This document shows, piece by piece, positions 16,598 through 25,041 of a stretch of 64,000 nt of DNA. Positions within the stretch are counted from its first letter, which is position 1. Every line of letters begins with the position of its first letter. The notes beneath the pieces are model-generated. The model was not told the DNA's origin, searched no databases, and saw only the letters and a list, made by a program, of their open reading frames with translations. The position numbers were made by a program, and so were the translations under genes. Origin of the DNA: Mesobacillus sp. AQ2 (lineage in GTDB: Bacteria; Bacillota; Bacilli; Bacillales; Cytobacillaceae). The stretch lies in assembly GCF_030122805.1 (NCBI RefSeq), contig NZ_CP126080.1, forward strand, positions 873,001-937,000, in the 5' to 3' direction.

Positions 16598-17515
16598 ATG
16601 ATTGGAGCAAAAGCAAAAATGGTTTATCACGCCTTTGGCCTAAAAATCAAAAGCACTATTCCCTTACCAGAATTAGTTGTTTCAGAAGAATCATTTGAAA
16701 TGAATGAAGTAAATATCGATATTGCAGAATTAAATGAATTATGGGCAGAAAAAGAGATTCAACCAGGGAAATTCTTTGTGGATGATCAGATGGTCATGTT
16801 TCGTATTCCTGAAACTGCTACGTTTCTAATAGAAAAAGGTGAAAAAATCCTGGTGTCCCCCATGAAAGAATCTGACGATAACAAGATTCGTCTCTATATT
16901 CTCGGAACTTGTATGGGTGCGTTACTTATGCAAAGGAAAGTGATGGCACTACATGGAAGTGCTATTGCAATCGATGGAAAGGCATATGCATTTATTGGAC
17001 ATTCTGGTGCAGGAAAGTCTACTCTGGCTTCAACATTTGTTAATCATGGATATCAGCTTTTAAGCGATGATATTATACCTGTAGTAATGGATAAGGAAGG
17101 ATGTCCTTTCGTTATACCTACATACCCTCAACAGAAATTATGGCAGGAAAGCCTTCAGAATTTTGGGATGGATTCCTCTGTTTTTACTCCATTATTCGAA
17201 AGAGAAACAAAGTTCGCTATTCCTGTCCACTCCAGTTACTGCAAGGAGCAACTACCGCTTGCGGGAGTATTTGAGATCACAAGAGCAGAGGAAGACCGTG
17301 TAAAGATAGGACCAATTCAAAGTCTGGAAAGGTTTGAAACACTATACAATCATACTTTTCGATACTCCTTAATCCAGCTTCTGGGGCTAATGGAGTGGCA
17401 CTTTACAGAATCGGCAGGGATTATAAAAAAGATTAAAATGTACCAAGTTCAACGCCCTATCGATGGTTTTACAGCACCTGAGATGGTGGAGAAAATCTTA
17501 AAGGAATTATGTTAG
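16598..17515 (+). CDS. HPr-kinase-like lasso peptide kinase
   Basis: A 305-residue protein whose C-terminal half resembles the HPr kinase fold. The P-loop GHSGAGKST is at about residue 137, followed by LLSDDIIPV, a likely metal-binding acidic site. In the paeninodin pathway the homologous PadeK phosphorylates the C-terminal Ser of the precursor; the precursor here also ends in Ser. The ATG at 16598 follows TTGGAGTGA; a GTG three codons earlier overlaps the ribosome site. It is not the metabolic HPr kinase, since it sits in the peptide operon and its N-terminal half is unlike HprK. The gene is AT-rich like its neighbours. Confidence 0.88.
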   Translation: MIGAKAKMVYHAFGLKIKSTIPLPELVVSEESFEMNEVNIDIAELNELWAEKEIQPGKFFVDDQMVMFRIPETATFLIEKGEKILVSPMKESDDNKIRLYILGTCMGALLMQRKVMALHGSAIAIDGKAYAFIGHSGAGKSTLASTFVNHGYQLLSDDIIPVVMDKEGCPFVIPTYPQQKLWQESLQNFGMDSSVFTPLFERETKFAIPVHSSYCKEQLPLAGVFEITRAEEDRVKIGPIQSLERFETLYNHTFRYSLIQLLGLMEWHFTESAGIIKKIKMYQVQRPIDGFTAPEMVEKILKELC

Positions 17516-17526
17516 GAGTGAAGCAG

Positions 17527-17823
17527 ATGCTGATAAAAGAAAAACTAACAGTGGAAAGTAAAATCGTTCAGAAGCCGGGAAGTATCGTTAGTGATATGGA
17601 TGGAGAGAAAGTGATGCTTAATATGGATAATGGAAATTACTATAACCTAGGTGAAATTGGTGGAGCTATTTGGGAAATTATAAAAGAACCAATTTCTATT
17701 GATGAGTTAATTAATAATCTTCTTGTAGAATATGAAGTTGATAAATCAGATTGTGAGAATCATGTAATCTCATTTGCAAATAAATTATATTCAGAAGGTT
17801 TAATTTCCGCTGTAAACAGGTGA
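17527..17823 (+). CDS. PqqD-like lasso leader-binding protein (B1)
   Basis: A 98-residue winged-helix protein of the PqqD/RRE type, which grips the leader peptide and delivers it to the B2 protease and cyclase. The typical MLNMDNGNYYNLGEIGGAIWEII stretch is spread over residues 39-62 and is followed by the helical C-terminus. The ATG at 17527 is preceded by AGGAGTG; an earlier in-frame ATG at 17509 overlaps the kinase stop and lacks a ribosome site. It ends 6 bases before B2, the usual split B1-B2 arrangement of Firmicute lasso clusters. Confidence 0.9.
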   Translation: MLIKEKLTVESKIVQKPGSIVSDMDGEKVMLNMDNGNYYNLGEIGGAIWEIIKEPISIDELINNLLVEYEVDKSDCENHVISFANKLYSEGLISAVNR

Positions 17824-17829
17824 GGCAAA

Positions 17830-18276
17830 ATGCTATTTCCTCAAAAACTAATAACGATATTCCATTTGAGCAGGACGGAAAAATTGCTTTTTTTAGAGGC
17901 CATTCTGTTCCTAGCGTTGGCGCGTTTCCTTAAAGTAATACCGTTTAAGCGGTTAACACGCACTTTAGGTAATCACATGTGTGAATCCTCTTTTCAAGAA
18001 GATCCTTCCCTATACGGCACTATTAAATCGATATCATGTGCTATTCATATCATGAGCAGATATACATTCTGGGAAAGTAAATGTTTAGTAAAAGCAATAG
18101 CAGGCATGAAAATGCTGCAAAGACGGGGAATTGAAAGTACATTGTATCTAGGAACAGCAAAAGATGAAGATGGGAAAATGATTGCCCATGCTTGGCTGCG
18201 AAGTGGTTCATATTACGTTTGTGGTGCAGAAGAAATGAAACGGTTTACCGTAATAAGCAAGTTTGCGAATAAATAA
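17830..18276 (+). CDS. Transglutaminase-like lasso leader peptidase (B2)
   Basis: A 148-residue cysteine protease of the lasso B2 (transglutaminase-like) family. Catalytic residues are visible as Cys in ESKCLVKAIAGMKMLQRRG and His in AHAWLRSG; the acidic partner would follow in the C-terminal strand. A hydrophobic N-terminal segment (about 18-35) is common in this family. It removes the leader after Met19 so that the new N-terminal Ala can form the ring. It lies directly after B1 and needs B1 for substrate binding. Confidence 0.9.
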   Translation: MLFPQKLITIFHLSRTEKLLFLEAILFLALARFLKVIPFKRLTRTLGNHMCESSFQEDPSLYGTIKSISCAIHIMSRYTFWESKCLVKAIAGMKMLQRRGIESTLYLGTAKDEDGKMIAHAWLRSGSYYVCGAEEMKRFTVISKFANK

Positions 18277-18300
18277 GTTATAGAATAAGAGGAAATTACC

Positions 18301-19497
18301 ATGGAAAATATGGTTGAAAGAAAATATTTTTCAAAAGAATTACAGCTCCTGCTTTTTATCTTGGATTCTAAAATAGACGATAAGAATCTCTCGAATGAGA
18401 AAGAGAGATTTAGAGATATTAACTGGGATCATTTTTTACAGCTAACACTTCATCATCGTGTTTACCCTATACTTTATACTAAGTTAAAGGGGATAAATTG
18501 CAGCCTTATCCCTGCAAAGGTATTAGGAAAGCTGCAGCATTATTATCAAAAAAACATTTTTCAAATGCTAATGCTGACAGGAGAATCAGAAAGTATATCC
18601 AGCACTTTTATTGCCGAGAAAATCCGAACAATTTTTTTAAAAGGTTCTACTCTTGGCGAATATTTGTATGGGGATCTTTCTTTAAGGACATCTTCTGATA
18701 TTGATATTCTTATACCAATTGAAGATTTAGAACGAGCTGAGATGACGCTCTTAAAACTTGGATATGTAAAAGACGATTATATACTGACTGTCCTGAATGA
18801 TTGGAAATGGAGACATCATCATATCACTTTCATCCATCCGCAAAAGAAAATAAAGGTGGAAATACACTGGAGATTGAACCCAGGTCCGTCATGGAATCCG
18901 TCATTTGAAGATTTATGGGAAAGAAAGAACAAAAGTACGATCACCGATATACCTTTGTATATGTTAGGTAAGGAAGATTTATTTGTTTTTTTGGTTTCAC
19001 ATGGAGCACGCCATGGTTGGTCGCGGCTTCGCTGGCTGGTAGATATAGACAGGTTGGTTAGTAAAGATTTGAACTGGAACGCTATTAAAAGTCTGCTAAA
19101 AAAGTATCATCTCACCGCAATAGGAGGGCAGGCCCTTTTCCTTTCTTCGGAATTGTTGAATTCTGACAGTCCACACGAACTAAAGGGAATATCCAACTCG
19201 AAAAGATCAAAAAGACTGGCTGAAGGAGCCTTATTTTACATTAAGCAATTAGTTAATCTCCATGTCGAACCTTTACCTGAAGAGATTGCAAACTACCATA
19301 AAAGTCATTTGTTTTTATTAATGTCGTTTAAGCAAAAAGTATTATTTATTCTTAGTTTCCTATATCCATATCCAGAGGATGCTCAAGCTTTGCCATTGCC
19401 AAAGGCCCTTCATTTTTTATATTTTCCTTTAAGGCCATTTCTTTGGGTAATTAGAAGGAAAAGGAAGCAGGCGTTGTTACAGGAGGATATTACATGA
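18301..19497 (+). CDS. Nucleotidyltransferase-like tailoring protein (NTP_transf_5 family)
   Basis: A 398-residue protein of the nucleotidyltransferase-like family often found in Bacillus lasso clusters. The segment LKGSTLGEYLYGDLSLRTSSDIDILI contains the G-S and DxD-type active-site pattern (residues about 114-138), followed by KVEIHW. In the pseudomycoidin pathway a homologous protein adds sugars to the phosphorylated peptide tail (from memory of that work), so here it may glycosylate the phospho-Ser22 peptide. Its stop overlaps the ABC transporter start (ATGA). A related protein is encoded in the second peptide cluster at 48877. Confidence 0.8.
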   Translation: MENMVERKYFSKELQLLLFILDSKIDDKNLSNEKERFRDINWDHFLQLTLHHRVYPILYTKLKGINCSLIPAKVLGKLQHYYQKNIFQMLMLTGESESISSTFIAEKIRTIFLKGSTLGEYLYGDLSLRTSSDIDILIPIEDLERAEMTLLKLGYVKDDYILTVLNDWKWRHHHITFIHPQKKIKVEIHWRLNPGPSWNPSFEDLWERKNKSTITDIPLYMLGKEDLFVFLVSHGARHGWSRLRWLVDIDRLVSKDLNWNAIKSLLKKYHLTAIGGQALFLSSELLNSDSPHELKGISNSKRSKRLAEGALFYIKQLVNLHVEPLPEEIANYHKSHLFLLMSFKQKVLFILSFLYPYPEDAQALPLPKALHFLYFPLRPFLWVIRRKRKQALLQEDIT

Positions 19498-21290
19498 AAC
19501 ACTTCTTGTATTATATACAACGATTATTTACCTACTCTGGCAGCATCCTCTATTGGAATATTGTTGGAATGGCATTAATTGGTTTTATAGAAGGGCTCAG
19601 TGTATTGCTGCTAGTTCCCTTACTTAGCGAGAGCGGGGTAATGAATTTAGACCTCGAAATCTATACTGGCCCCATTGGCTTCTGGGAATCCATGCCTAAT
19701 GCTTTGAAATTTCCTTTCATCCTGCTCACTTACGTAATATTAATTACTGGACAAAATTTGGTGGATAGAAACTTAAATATAAGGAATGTCAAGATTGCGC
19801 ATGGATTTATAGGGAAAATAAGAATAGACACATATAATGCATTATTAAATGCTAATTGGGGATTTTTCACAAGAAAAAGAAAATCTGATCTGATCAATAT
19901 TATGACGATTGAATTGGCAAGAGTTTCGGGAGGAGTATACCAGTTTATTCAGCTATTAACCACAATTATATTTAGTATTATTCAAATTGGCTTCGCCCTC
20001 TGGTTATCTGCAAAGATGACAGTATTCGTTATTTTCAGTGGGCTAATATTATCATTGGTTTCTCGGAAATTTATTAAACAAGCGAAAAAGCTAGGCAGAA
20101 AAACTTCATTGTTATCCCAGAAATACTTAGCAGGGATTACAGATCAATTAAATGGCATCAAGGATATAAAAAGCAACGCGTTAGAAGAGACGCAAATGAG
20201 CTGGCTTCAATCAGTAGTTCAAGGAATGTATTCAGAGCAAGTCGAGTATATAAATAATAAAATTTCTTCTCAGCTATTTTATAAAATCTCCTCAGCTATT
20301 CTTATAGCGATATTTATTTTTTTCTCTGTAAAGATGTTCAATTCGCAGCCATCCCAGTTCTTATTAATTATTGTGATTTTCTCTCGCCTGTGGCCGAAAG
20401 TAATCGGAATTCAATCTAACCTAGAACAAGTAGCATCAACAATTCACGCCTTTAAGTCATTAAATGCCCTTCGGGAAGAATGTAATGCAGCAAGAGAAGT
20501 TTTATCTGATTTGAAAAAAACTAAGGCAATGCGAATCGCTTTGAATAAGGGGATCCAATGCGAGGGTGTTTATTTTAGATACGATATTTCAATTTCAACC
20601 TTTGCTTTGAAAAATATTAATATAAGAATTCCAGCAAATCAAATGACAGCAATAGTAGGCCCATCAGGTGCGGGAAAGAGTACATTGGTTGATATTTTAA
20701 TGGGTCTTCATTCGCCTGAAGACGGGAAGGTCTTAATAGATGACAAGCCAATTACAGATGAGCTGTTAATTTTATTAAGAAAATCTATTAGTTATGTTCC
20801 ACAGGAGCCCTTTTTGTTCAATATGAGTATAAAAGAGAATTTTAAAATGATTAATCCGGAAGTAACAACGGAACAAATATGGAAGACGTTGGAATTAACA
20901 GCTGCTGAAGAATTTGTCAGGAAATTACCTAATGGGCTCGATACAGAAATAGGGGATAGGGGAATTAAGCTTTCCGGTGGAGAACGGCAAAGGCTAGTAA
21001 TGGCAAGAGCCCTTAGTAAGAATCCGAATATTTTAATCCTTGACGAAGCTACCAGTGCATTAGATTCAGAAAATGAATCAATAATTCAAGAGACAATCGA
21101 ACAACTAAAAGGAAAGATGACAATAATAGTTATAGCCCATCGCTTGTCGACAATAAGGAATGCGGATCAAATAATCGTAGTGGAGGATGGAGAAGTCATC
21201 CAGAGTGGAAAGTTTCGTCAACTTGAAAATGATTCCTCAGGTATTTTTAACAGATTATTAAAAAAGCAAGCTGATCGCTTGTCATCATAA
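19494..21290 (+). CDS. ABC exporter of the lasso peptide (D protein)
   Basis: A 598-residue fused ABC exporter: six transmembrane helices (about 15-310), then an ATPase domain with Walker A GPSGAGKST (about 394-402), Q-loop QEP, signature LSGGERQR, Walker B ILILDEATSALD and the switch His in AHRLST. It lacks a C39 peptidase domain, fitting export of a leaderless mature lasso peptide and self-immunity. It is translationally coupled to the nucleotidyltransferase gene and is the last gene of the cluster. No terminator was seen between it and the eps promoter. Confidence 0.9.
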   Translation: MKHFLYYIQRLFTYSGSILYWNIVGMALIGFIEGLSVLLLVPLLSESGVMNLDLEIYTGPIGFWESMPNALKFPFILLTYVILITGQNLVDRNLNIRNVKIAHGFIGKIRIDTYNALLNANWGFFTRKRKSDLINIMTIELARVSGGVYQFIQLLTTIIFSIIQIGFALWLSAKMTVFVIFSGLILSLVSRKFIKQAKKLGRKTSLLSQKYLAGITDQLNGIKDIKSNALEETQMSWLQSVVQGMYSEQVEYINNKISSQLFYKISSAILIAIFIFFSVKMFNSQPSQFLLIIVIFSRLWPKVIGIQSNLEQVASTIHAFKSLNALREECNAAREVLSDLKKTKAMRIALNKGIQCEGVYFRYDISISTFALKNINIRIPANQMTAIVGPSGAGKSTLVDILMGLHSPEDGKVLIDDKPITDELLILLRKSISYVPQEPFLFNMSIKENFKMINPEVTTEQIWKTLELTAAEEFVRKLPNGLDTEIGDRGIKLSGGERQRLVMARALSKNPNILILDEATSALDSENESIIQETIEQLKGKMTIIVIAHRLSTIRNADQIIVVEDGEVIQSGKFRQLENDSSGIFNRLLKKQADRLSS

Positions 21291-21315
21291 AAAGAATGAA
21301 AAGTAAAAAAATTCG

Positions 21316-21344
21316 TTGACTTGTTCTTTATACAGAACTAAAAT
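21316..21344 (+). promoter_or_regulatory. eps operon promoter with SinR-type operator in the spacer
   Basis: TTGACT (21316-21321) and TAAAAT (21339-21344) are 17 bases apart. The 16-base site GTTCTTTATACAGAAC fills positions 21323-21338 of the spacer. A repressor bound there would exclude RNA polymerase, as SinR does at the B. subtilis eps promoter. A SinR-like gene lies within this operon at 36288. Confidence 0.75.
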
Positions 21345-21392
21345 AGGTATATATAATCGGTAATTAAGAACGAATATTTTTTTGGTCTTAAT

Positions 21393-21408
21393 GTTCTTTA
21401 TCTAGAAC
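21393..21408. promoter_or_regulatory. Second SinR-type operator in the eps leader
   Basis: GTTCTTTATCTAGAAC is a 16-base palindrome 55 bases downstream of the first eps site. Two sites on one leader suggest cooperative repression or looping. Confidence 0.65.
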
Positions 21409-21439
21409 AAACTAAGTTATAAGGTGGGTTAAATGCGCA

Positions 21440-22150
21440 ATGAGTAATACGAAAAAAGGGATAGCCAAAGAAATAAATCTTAAAGAAATTTTTTCTGTCA
21501 TTAAAAAACGTCTTTGGATCATTGCTATCATAACTGCCTTTGCATCAATTGCCGGATATTTATATGGGGAAAAGGATATCACTCTTCTGTATCAATCTTC
21601 GGCACGGATCATTATAGGCAAGGAAGCGGATATGAATACTTTGCAGGTTATATTGAAAGATCCGGTTGTCTTAGAGAAGGTAGTTGAGAAGCTGGATTTG
21701 AATCGAAGTCCAGAGTCTCTAGCCAATCAGATTAATGTTGGTATTCTTGATGACTCTAAGGTCGTAAATATAAGCGTGATAGATACCGATCCTAATCGGG
21801 CAGCTGAAATCGCCAATACGACAGCGGAGGAGTTTAAGACTGAGATAACCAGACTGCTTGACTTTAGTGACATGGAGATATTTTCACCAGCAAAAATCAA
21901 TTCCACCCCTATTAATGAGGAAAAAAGCAAATCGGGAATTATCGGACTGGTTTTTGGTCTATTTGCAGGTATAGGATTCGTTTTCTTTTTGGATTCACTA
22001 GATGATACTGTCAGATCCCAGAAGGATGTAGAGGATTATCTTGGTCTCCCTGTAGTAGGAAGGATTTCAAAAATGACTAAAAAGAATATTAAGAAGCAAA
22101 GTATTCATCCCATTGACTTCCCGCGAGGTGATTCCGGTGTTCCGAAGTAA
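21440..22150 (+). CDS. epsA: EpsA-like chain-length regulator / tyrosine kinase activator
   Basis: A 236-residue Wzz-type membrane protein with two transmembrane helices (about 28-47 and 167-187), an extracellular middle and a short cytoplasmic C-terminus. In Firmicutes it controls polysaccharide chain length and activates the separately encoded tyrosine kinase, which follows here with a 14-base overlap. Its ribosome site AAGGTGG is 12 bases from the ATG. A four-codon frame (ATG CGC AAT GAG TAA, 21433-21447) overlaps the start and might couple initiation. It is the first gene after two SinR-type operators. Confidence 0.88.
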   Translation: MSNTKKGIAKEINLKEIFSVIKKRLWIIAIITAFASIAGYLYGEKDITLLYQSSARIIIGKEADMNTLQVILKDPVVLEKVVEKLDLNRSPESLANQINVGILDDSKVVNISVIDTDPNRAAEIANTTAEEFKTEITRLLDFSDMEIFSPAKINSTPINEEKSKSGIIGLVFGLFAGIGFVFFLDSLDDTVRSQKDVEDYLGLPVVGRISKMTKKNIKKQSIHPIDFPRGDSGVPK

Positions 22151-22793
22151 ACGAAGGTCAGCAAATGCAAATCAAAAAAGAAATTTGATTGTTTATTCCA
22201 ATCCAGATTCCATCATAGCTGAACAATTTAGAACGCTGCGTACCAATATTCACTTCTTGACTGGCGGCAAAAAGAGTATCTTGCTCCTGACATCACCTGG
22301 CTCGAGTGAAGGAAAATCCACAGCTGCAGCGAACCTTGCTTTATCTATGGCGCAGCAAAAAGAAAAAGTGTTGCTAATTGATGCTAATCTAAGGGATCCA
22401 AATATACACTATATATTTAAAATTTCTAACGGTAAGGGATTAGCGGATGTATTATCTGGTCAAGAAGAATTAAGGGATGCTGTATATAAAACTGAAATAG
22501 GGAACTTGGCCATATTAACAAGCGGCCAGCTTGATTCTAATCCGGCTGAATTACTTGGTTCAGAATCCATGCAGAAATTATTCCAAAAGGCATTAGAAGA
22601 ATACGATTATATCTTTATCGATTCCCCACCTGTATTGGATGTGACAGACACAAAATTACTAGCGAATAAAAGTGATGGTGTAATCCTGGTTATAGGTGAA
22701 GGAAGAACAGCCATTGAAAAAGCGTCGGAAGCTAAAAAGGCATTAGAGTTCGCTAAAGCTAAAATTTATGGCGTCATATTGAATGAGACATAG
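22137..22793 (+). CDS. epsB: EpsB-like bacterial tyrosine kinase
   Basis: A 218-residue BY-kinase. Walker A is SPGSSEGKST (about 60-69), Walker A-prime VLLIDANLRDP and Walker B YIFIDSPPV. It regulates polysaccharide assembly through phosphorylation with its membrane partner EpsA. The GTG at 22137 is chosen because GCGAGGTG lies 6 bases before it; a TTG at 22113 has no ribosome site. The C-terminus ends AKIYGVILNET without the tyrosine cluster that normally autophosphorylates, and no cognate PHP or low-molecular-weight phosphatase is in the operon. Its regulation may therefore differ from EpsB/CpsD. Confidence 0.87.
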   Translation: MFRSKRRSANANQKRNLIVYSNPDSIIAEQFRTLRTNIHFLTGGKKSILLLTSPGSSEGKSTAAANLALSMAQQKEKVLLIDANLRDPNIHYIFKISNGKGLADVLSGQEELRDAVYKTEIGNLAILTSGQLDSNPAELLGSESMQKLFQKALEEYDYIFIDSPPVLDVTDTKLLANKSDGVILVIGEGRTAIEKASEAKKALEFAKAKIYGVILNET

Positions 22794-22844
22794 AAATAGT
22801 TATTTTTTTTACCGCCTTGTTCGTTATTGAGAAATATTTGTTCG

Positions 22845-22970
22845 TTTTGTGGTGATGTCTCCTGGCCATTATCAAAGGAGGCACTCGGTCATGCTGTGGG
22901 TTGAATAGACCTTAGACGCTCTGGTCGTCGAGAGTGTGATGTGAGGGGGGGTTGAATGCCCCATTTTATT
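22845..22970 (+). ncRNA. EAR-like structured antitermination RNA
   Basis: This gap between epsB and epsC corresponds in position to the EAR element of Bacillales eps operons. Several helices can be drawn: CTCCT (about 22859) with AGGAG, GGTC with GACC across 22888-22911, ACGCTCT with AGAGTGT around GGTCGTC, and GGGG with CCCC around GTTGAAT. It is more GC-rich than the flanking genes and has no open frame. EAR promotes processive read-through of long eps transcripts. The identification rests on location and hand-drawn helices, not on a covariance search. Confidence 0.65.
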
Positions 22971-23024
22971 ATAAAGTACTTACTTATTTGTTTTCTGAAA
23001 AGAACAAATAGGTAAGTACTTTAT
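22971..23024 (+). terminator. Long hairpin before the 46-residue ORF
   Basis: ATAAAGTACTTAC (22971-22983) pairs perfectly with GTAAGTACTTTAT (23012-23024), and TATTTGTT pairs with AACAAATA inside. It ends a few bases before the ribosome site of the small gene at 23042. It could be a terminator overridden by the EAR-like RNA, or a processing site. The apex holds GTTTTCTGAAAAGAAC, a weaker SinR-like site. Confidence 0.5.
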
Positions 23025-23041
23025 TTCTAAGGAGGAAGTAT

Positions 23042-23182
23042 ATGAAGGAAATTGATAAGTTCCCAAAATCGGTAAAAAAAGCAGTGCGGTACATAAAGCA
23101 GGACGCCAGTAAAGAGCAGTTGGAGGAAATCAGGAAGTTGATCGACTATGCAATCAAGCTGCGGAGTGTGAGATTGGATTAA
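23042..23182 (+). CDS. Small helical protein with SinI/SinR-dimerisation-like C-terminus
   Basis: A 46-residue charged protein with a strong ribosome site (AAGGAGGAAG) and a position between EAR and epsC. The segment SKEQLEEIRKLIDYAIKL can be laid over the C-terminal dimerisation helices of SinR (here IQEYKQLIEFIKW; in B. subtilis SKKQFREFLDYQKW) and over SinI (SPEEIRKYL). The conserved acidic-Trp pair of SinI is absent. It might be a stand-alone anti-repressor of the SinR-like protein, but similarity in so short a helix could be chance. Expression is with the eps operon. Confidence 0.65.
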   Translation: MKEIDKFPKSVKKAVRYIKQDASKEQLEEIRKLIDYAIKLRSVRLD

Positions 23183-23202
23183 AATAAGGAAGGAGAAAAA
23201 GC

Positions 23203-25029
23203 ATGACCTATAAGCAGAGGCTTTCATTATTTATCATTATTGATTCTGCAATTGTCCTGGCAGCGATTTTCTTTAGTCATTTACTTGTACGCGGGACAAT
23301 CGATACGTCGCCATTCTTTTATTTAGTAAGTGCAACAGCCATTTTATTAAGTCATCATTTATTTTCTTTTAAATTCAAACTCTATAAAAAAGCCTGGGAA
23401 TATGCCAGTATTGGAGAGTTAATCCTCATCTTTAAAATAGCATCTGCTTCGATTCTGACCGCAGCTATTTTCCACGGAGTTCTACTTAATGAAGTTTTTA
23501 TAAGAAGGTTATCCGTAACATGGCTACTGTTGGTTTTGTTCATCGGGGGATCTCGGTTTTGTTGGAGGATTTACAGAGATTTATATTTAAGTCGGTTATC
23601 ATATAGCGACAGGACACTAATTATTGGTGCAGGTTCCGCCGGGACAATGGTTGCAAGGCAGCTGCTGAAAAGCAATGAATCTGACCTTCAGCCTGTTGGT
23701 TTTATCGATGATGATGTCAAAAAGCATCACTTGGACATAATGGGCATACCAGTCTTTGGAGGAGTCGGAGAAATCGAGGAGATTGTTAAGCAATTAAAAG
23801 TTACTAATATTGTCATTGCGATTCCATCGTTAAGCAGGAAGGAACTTAATGTCATTTTTCAAGAATGTATAAAAACGGATGCAAAAACGCAAATCCTGCC
23901 AATGCTGGAGGATCTTATGACCGGCAAGCTATCTGTAAACCAATTTCGCGATGTTCAGGTGGAAGATTTACTGGGAAGAGAACCTGTCGTGTTAAATGAC
24001 GACAAAATTTCTGAGGATATCACAAACAAAGTAGTGCTAGTTACTGGTGCCGGAGGTTCAATCGGGTCTGAAATTTGCAGGCAGATTGCTCAATTTAATC
24101 CTGAAAAATTAGTTCTTTTAGGACACGGTGAGAACAGTATCTATTCAATTGAAATGGAACTTAAAGAAAGTTTTAGAGGTTCAAAGATTGAATTCATTTC
24201 CGTAATTGCTGAAATCCAGGATGCCAAAAAAATGATGTCCGTGATGGAGACATTCCAGCCGGATGTTGTCTATCATGCTGCTGCCCATAAACATGTGCCG
24301 TTAATGGAGCGCAATCCTGAAGAAGCAGTAAAAAATAATATGATTGGTACTTTGAATGTAGCAAATGCTGCCAGCTGGCATGGAGTGAAAACATTCGTGA
24401 TGATTTCATCCGATAAAGCGGTTAACCCAACAAGCGTGATGGGCGCCACAAAGAGGCTAGCGGAGATGATTGTTCACCATATGGATGAGAGCAGTAACAC
24501 AAAATTTGTCGCAGTCAGGTTTGGAAATGTTCTTGGCAGCCGAGGAAGTGTGATACCACTTTTCAAAAAACAAATTGAAAAAGGCGGGCCGGTGACAGTA
24601 ACGCATCCAGATATGGTGCGTTACTTCATGACGATTCCTGAGGCATCAAGGCTGGTGATTCAAGCCGGAGCTCTGGCGCACGGAGGAGAAATCTTCGTGC
24701 TGGATATGGGTGAACCTGTAAAAATAGTAGACCTGGCCAAAAACTTGATAAAGCTGTCAGGTTATTCTGTTGAAGAAATCGGAATAGAATATACAGGAAC
24801 ACGGCCTGGTGAAAAGCTATATGAAGAGCTTTTGAAGGATGATGAAGTGGGCGAACATCAAGTGCATCCAAAAATCTATGTAGGAAAAACATCAGAATTA
24901 TATATATCCGAGATAGAAGAGATTATCGGCACCTTCTTAAGTATGGAAAAAGAAGAATTGAGAGATCGTTTGATAGCATTAGCTAATAATAAGTTTGCGA
25001 ATTCTCAGGTTATGTCAATTTCAGTTTAG
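23203..25029 (+). CDS. epsC: EpsC-like membrane UDP-GlcNAc 4,6-dehydratase
   Basis: A 608-residue PglF/CapD-type enzyme. Four N-terminal membrane helices (about 10-110) precede two nucleotide-binding regions. The catalytic short-chain dehydrogenase domain has VTGAGGSIGSEI (about 281-292) and SSDKAVNPTSVMGATKR with the active-site Lys. It makes the 4-keto-6-deoxy intermediate of UDP-N,N-diacetylbacillosamine. EpsN-type aminotransferase, EpsM-type acetyltransferase and EpsL-type sugar transferase genes further on complete the pathway, so the repeat unit probably starts with a bacillosamine-like sugar. Confidence 0.92.
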   Translation: MTYKQRLSLFIIIDSAIVLAAIFFSHLLVRGTIDTSPFFYLVSATAILLSHHLFSFKFKLYKKAWEYASIGELILIFKIASASILTAAIFHGVLLNEVFIRRLSVTWLLLVLFIGGSRFCWRIYRDLYLSRLSYSDRTLIIGAGSAGTMVARQLLKSNESDLQPVGFIDDDVKKHHLDIMGIPVFGGVGEIEEIVKQLKVTNIVIAIPSLSRKELNVIFQECIKTDAKTQILPMLEDLMTGKLSVNQFRDVQVEDLLGREPVVLNDDKISEDITNKVVLVTGAGGSIGSEICRQIAQFNPEKLVLLGHGENSIYSIEMELKESFRGSKIEFISVIAEIQDAKKMMSVMETFQPDVVYHAAAHKHVPLMERNPEEAVKNNMIGTLNVANAASWHGVKTFVMISSDKAVNPTSVMGATKRLAEMIVHHMDESSNTKFVAVRFGNVLGSRGSVIPLFKKQIEKGGPVTVTHPDMVRYFMTIPEASRLVIQAGALAHGGEIFVLDMGEPVKIVDLAKNLIKLSGYSVEEIGIEYTGTRPGEKLYEELLKDDEVGEHQVHPKIYVGKTSELYISEIEEIIGTFLSMEKEELRDRLIALANNKFANSQVMSISV

Positions 25030-25041
25030 GGGTGGAAACAG

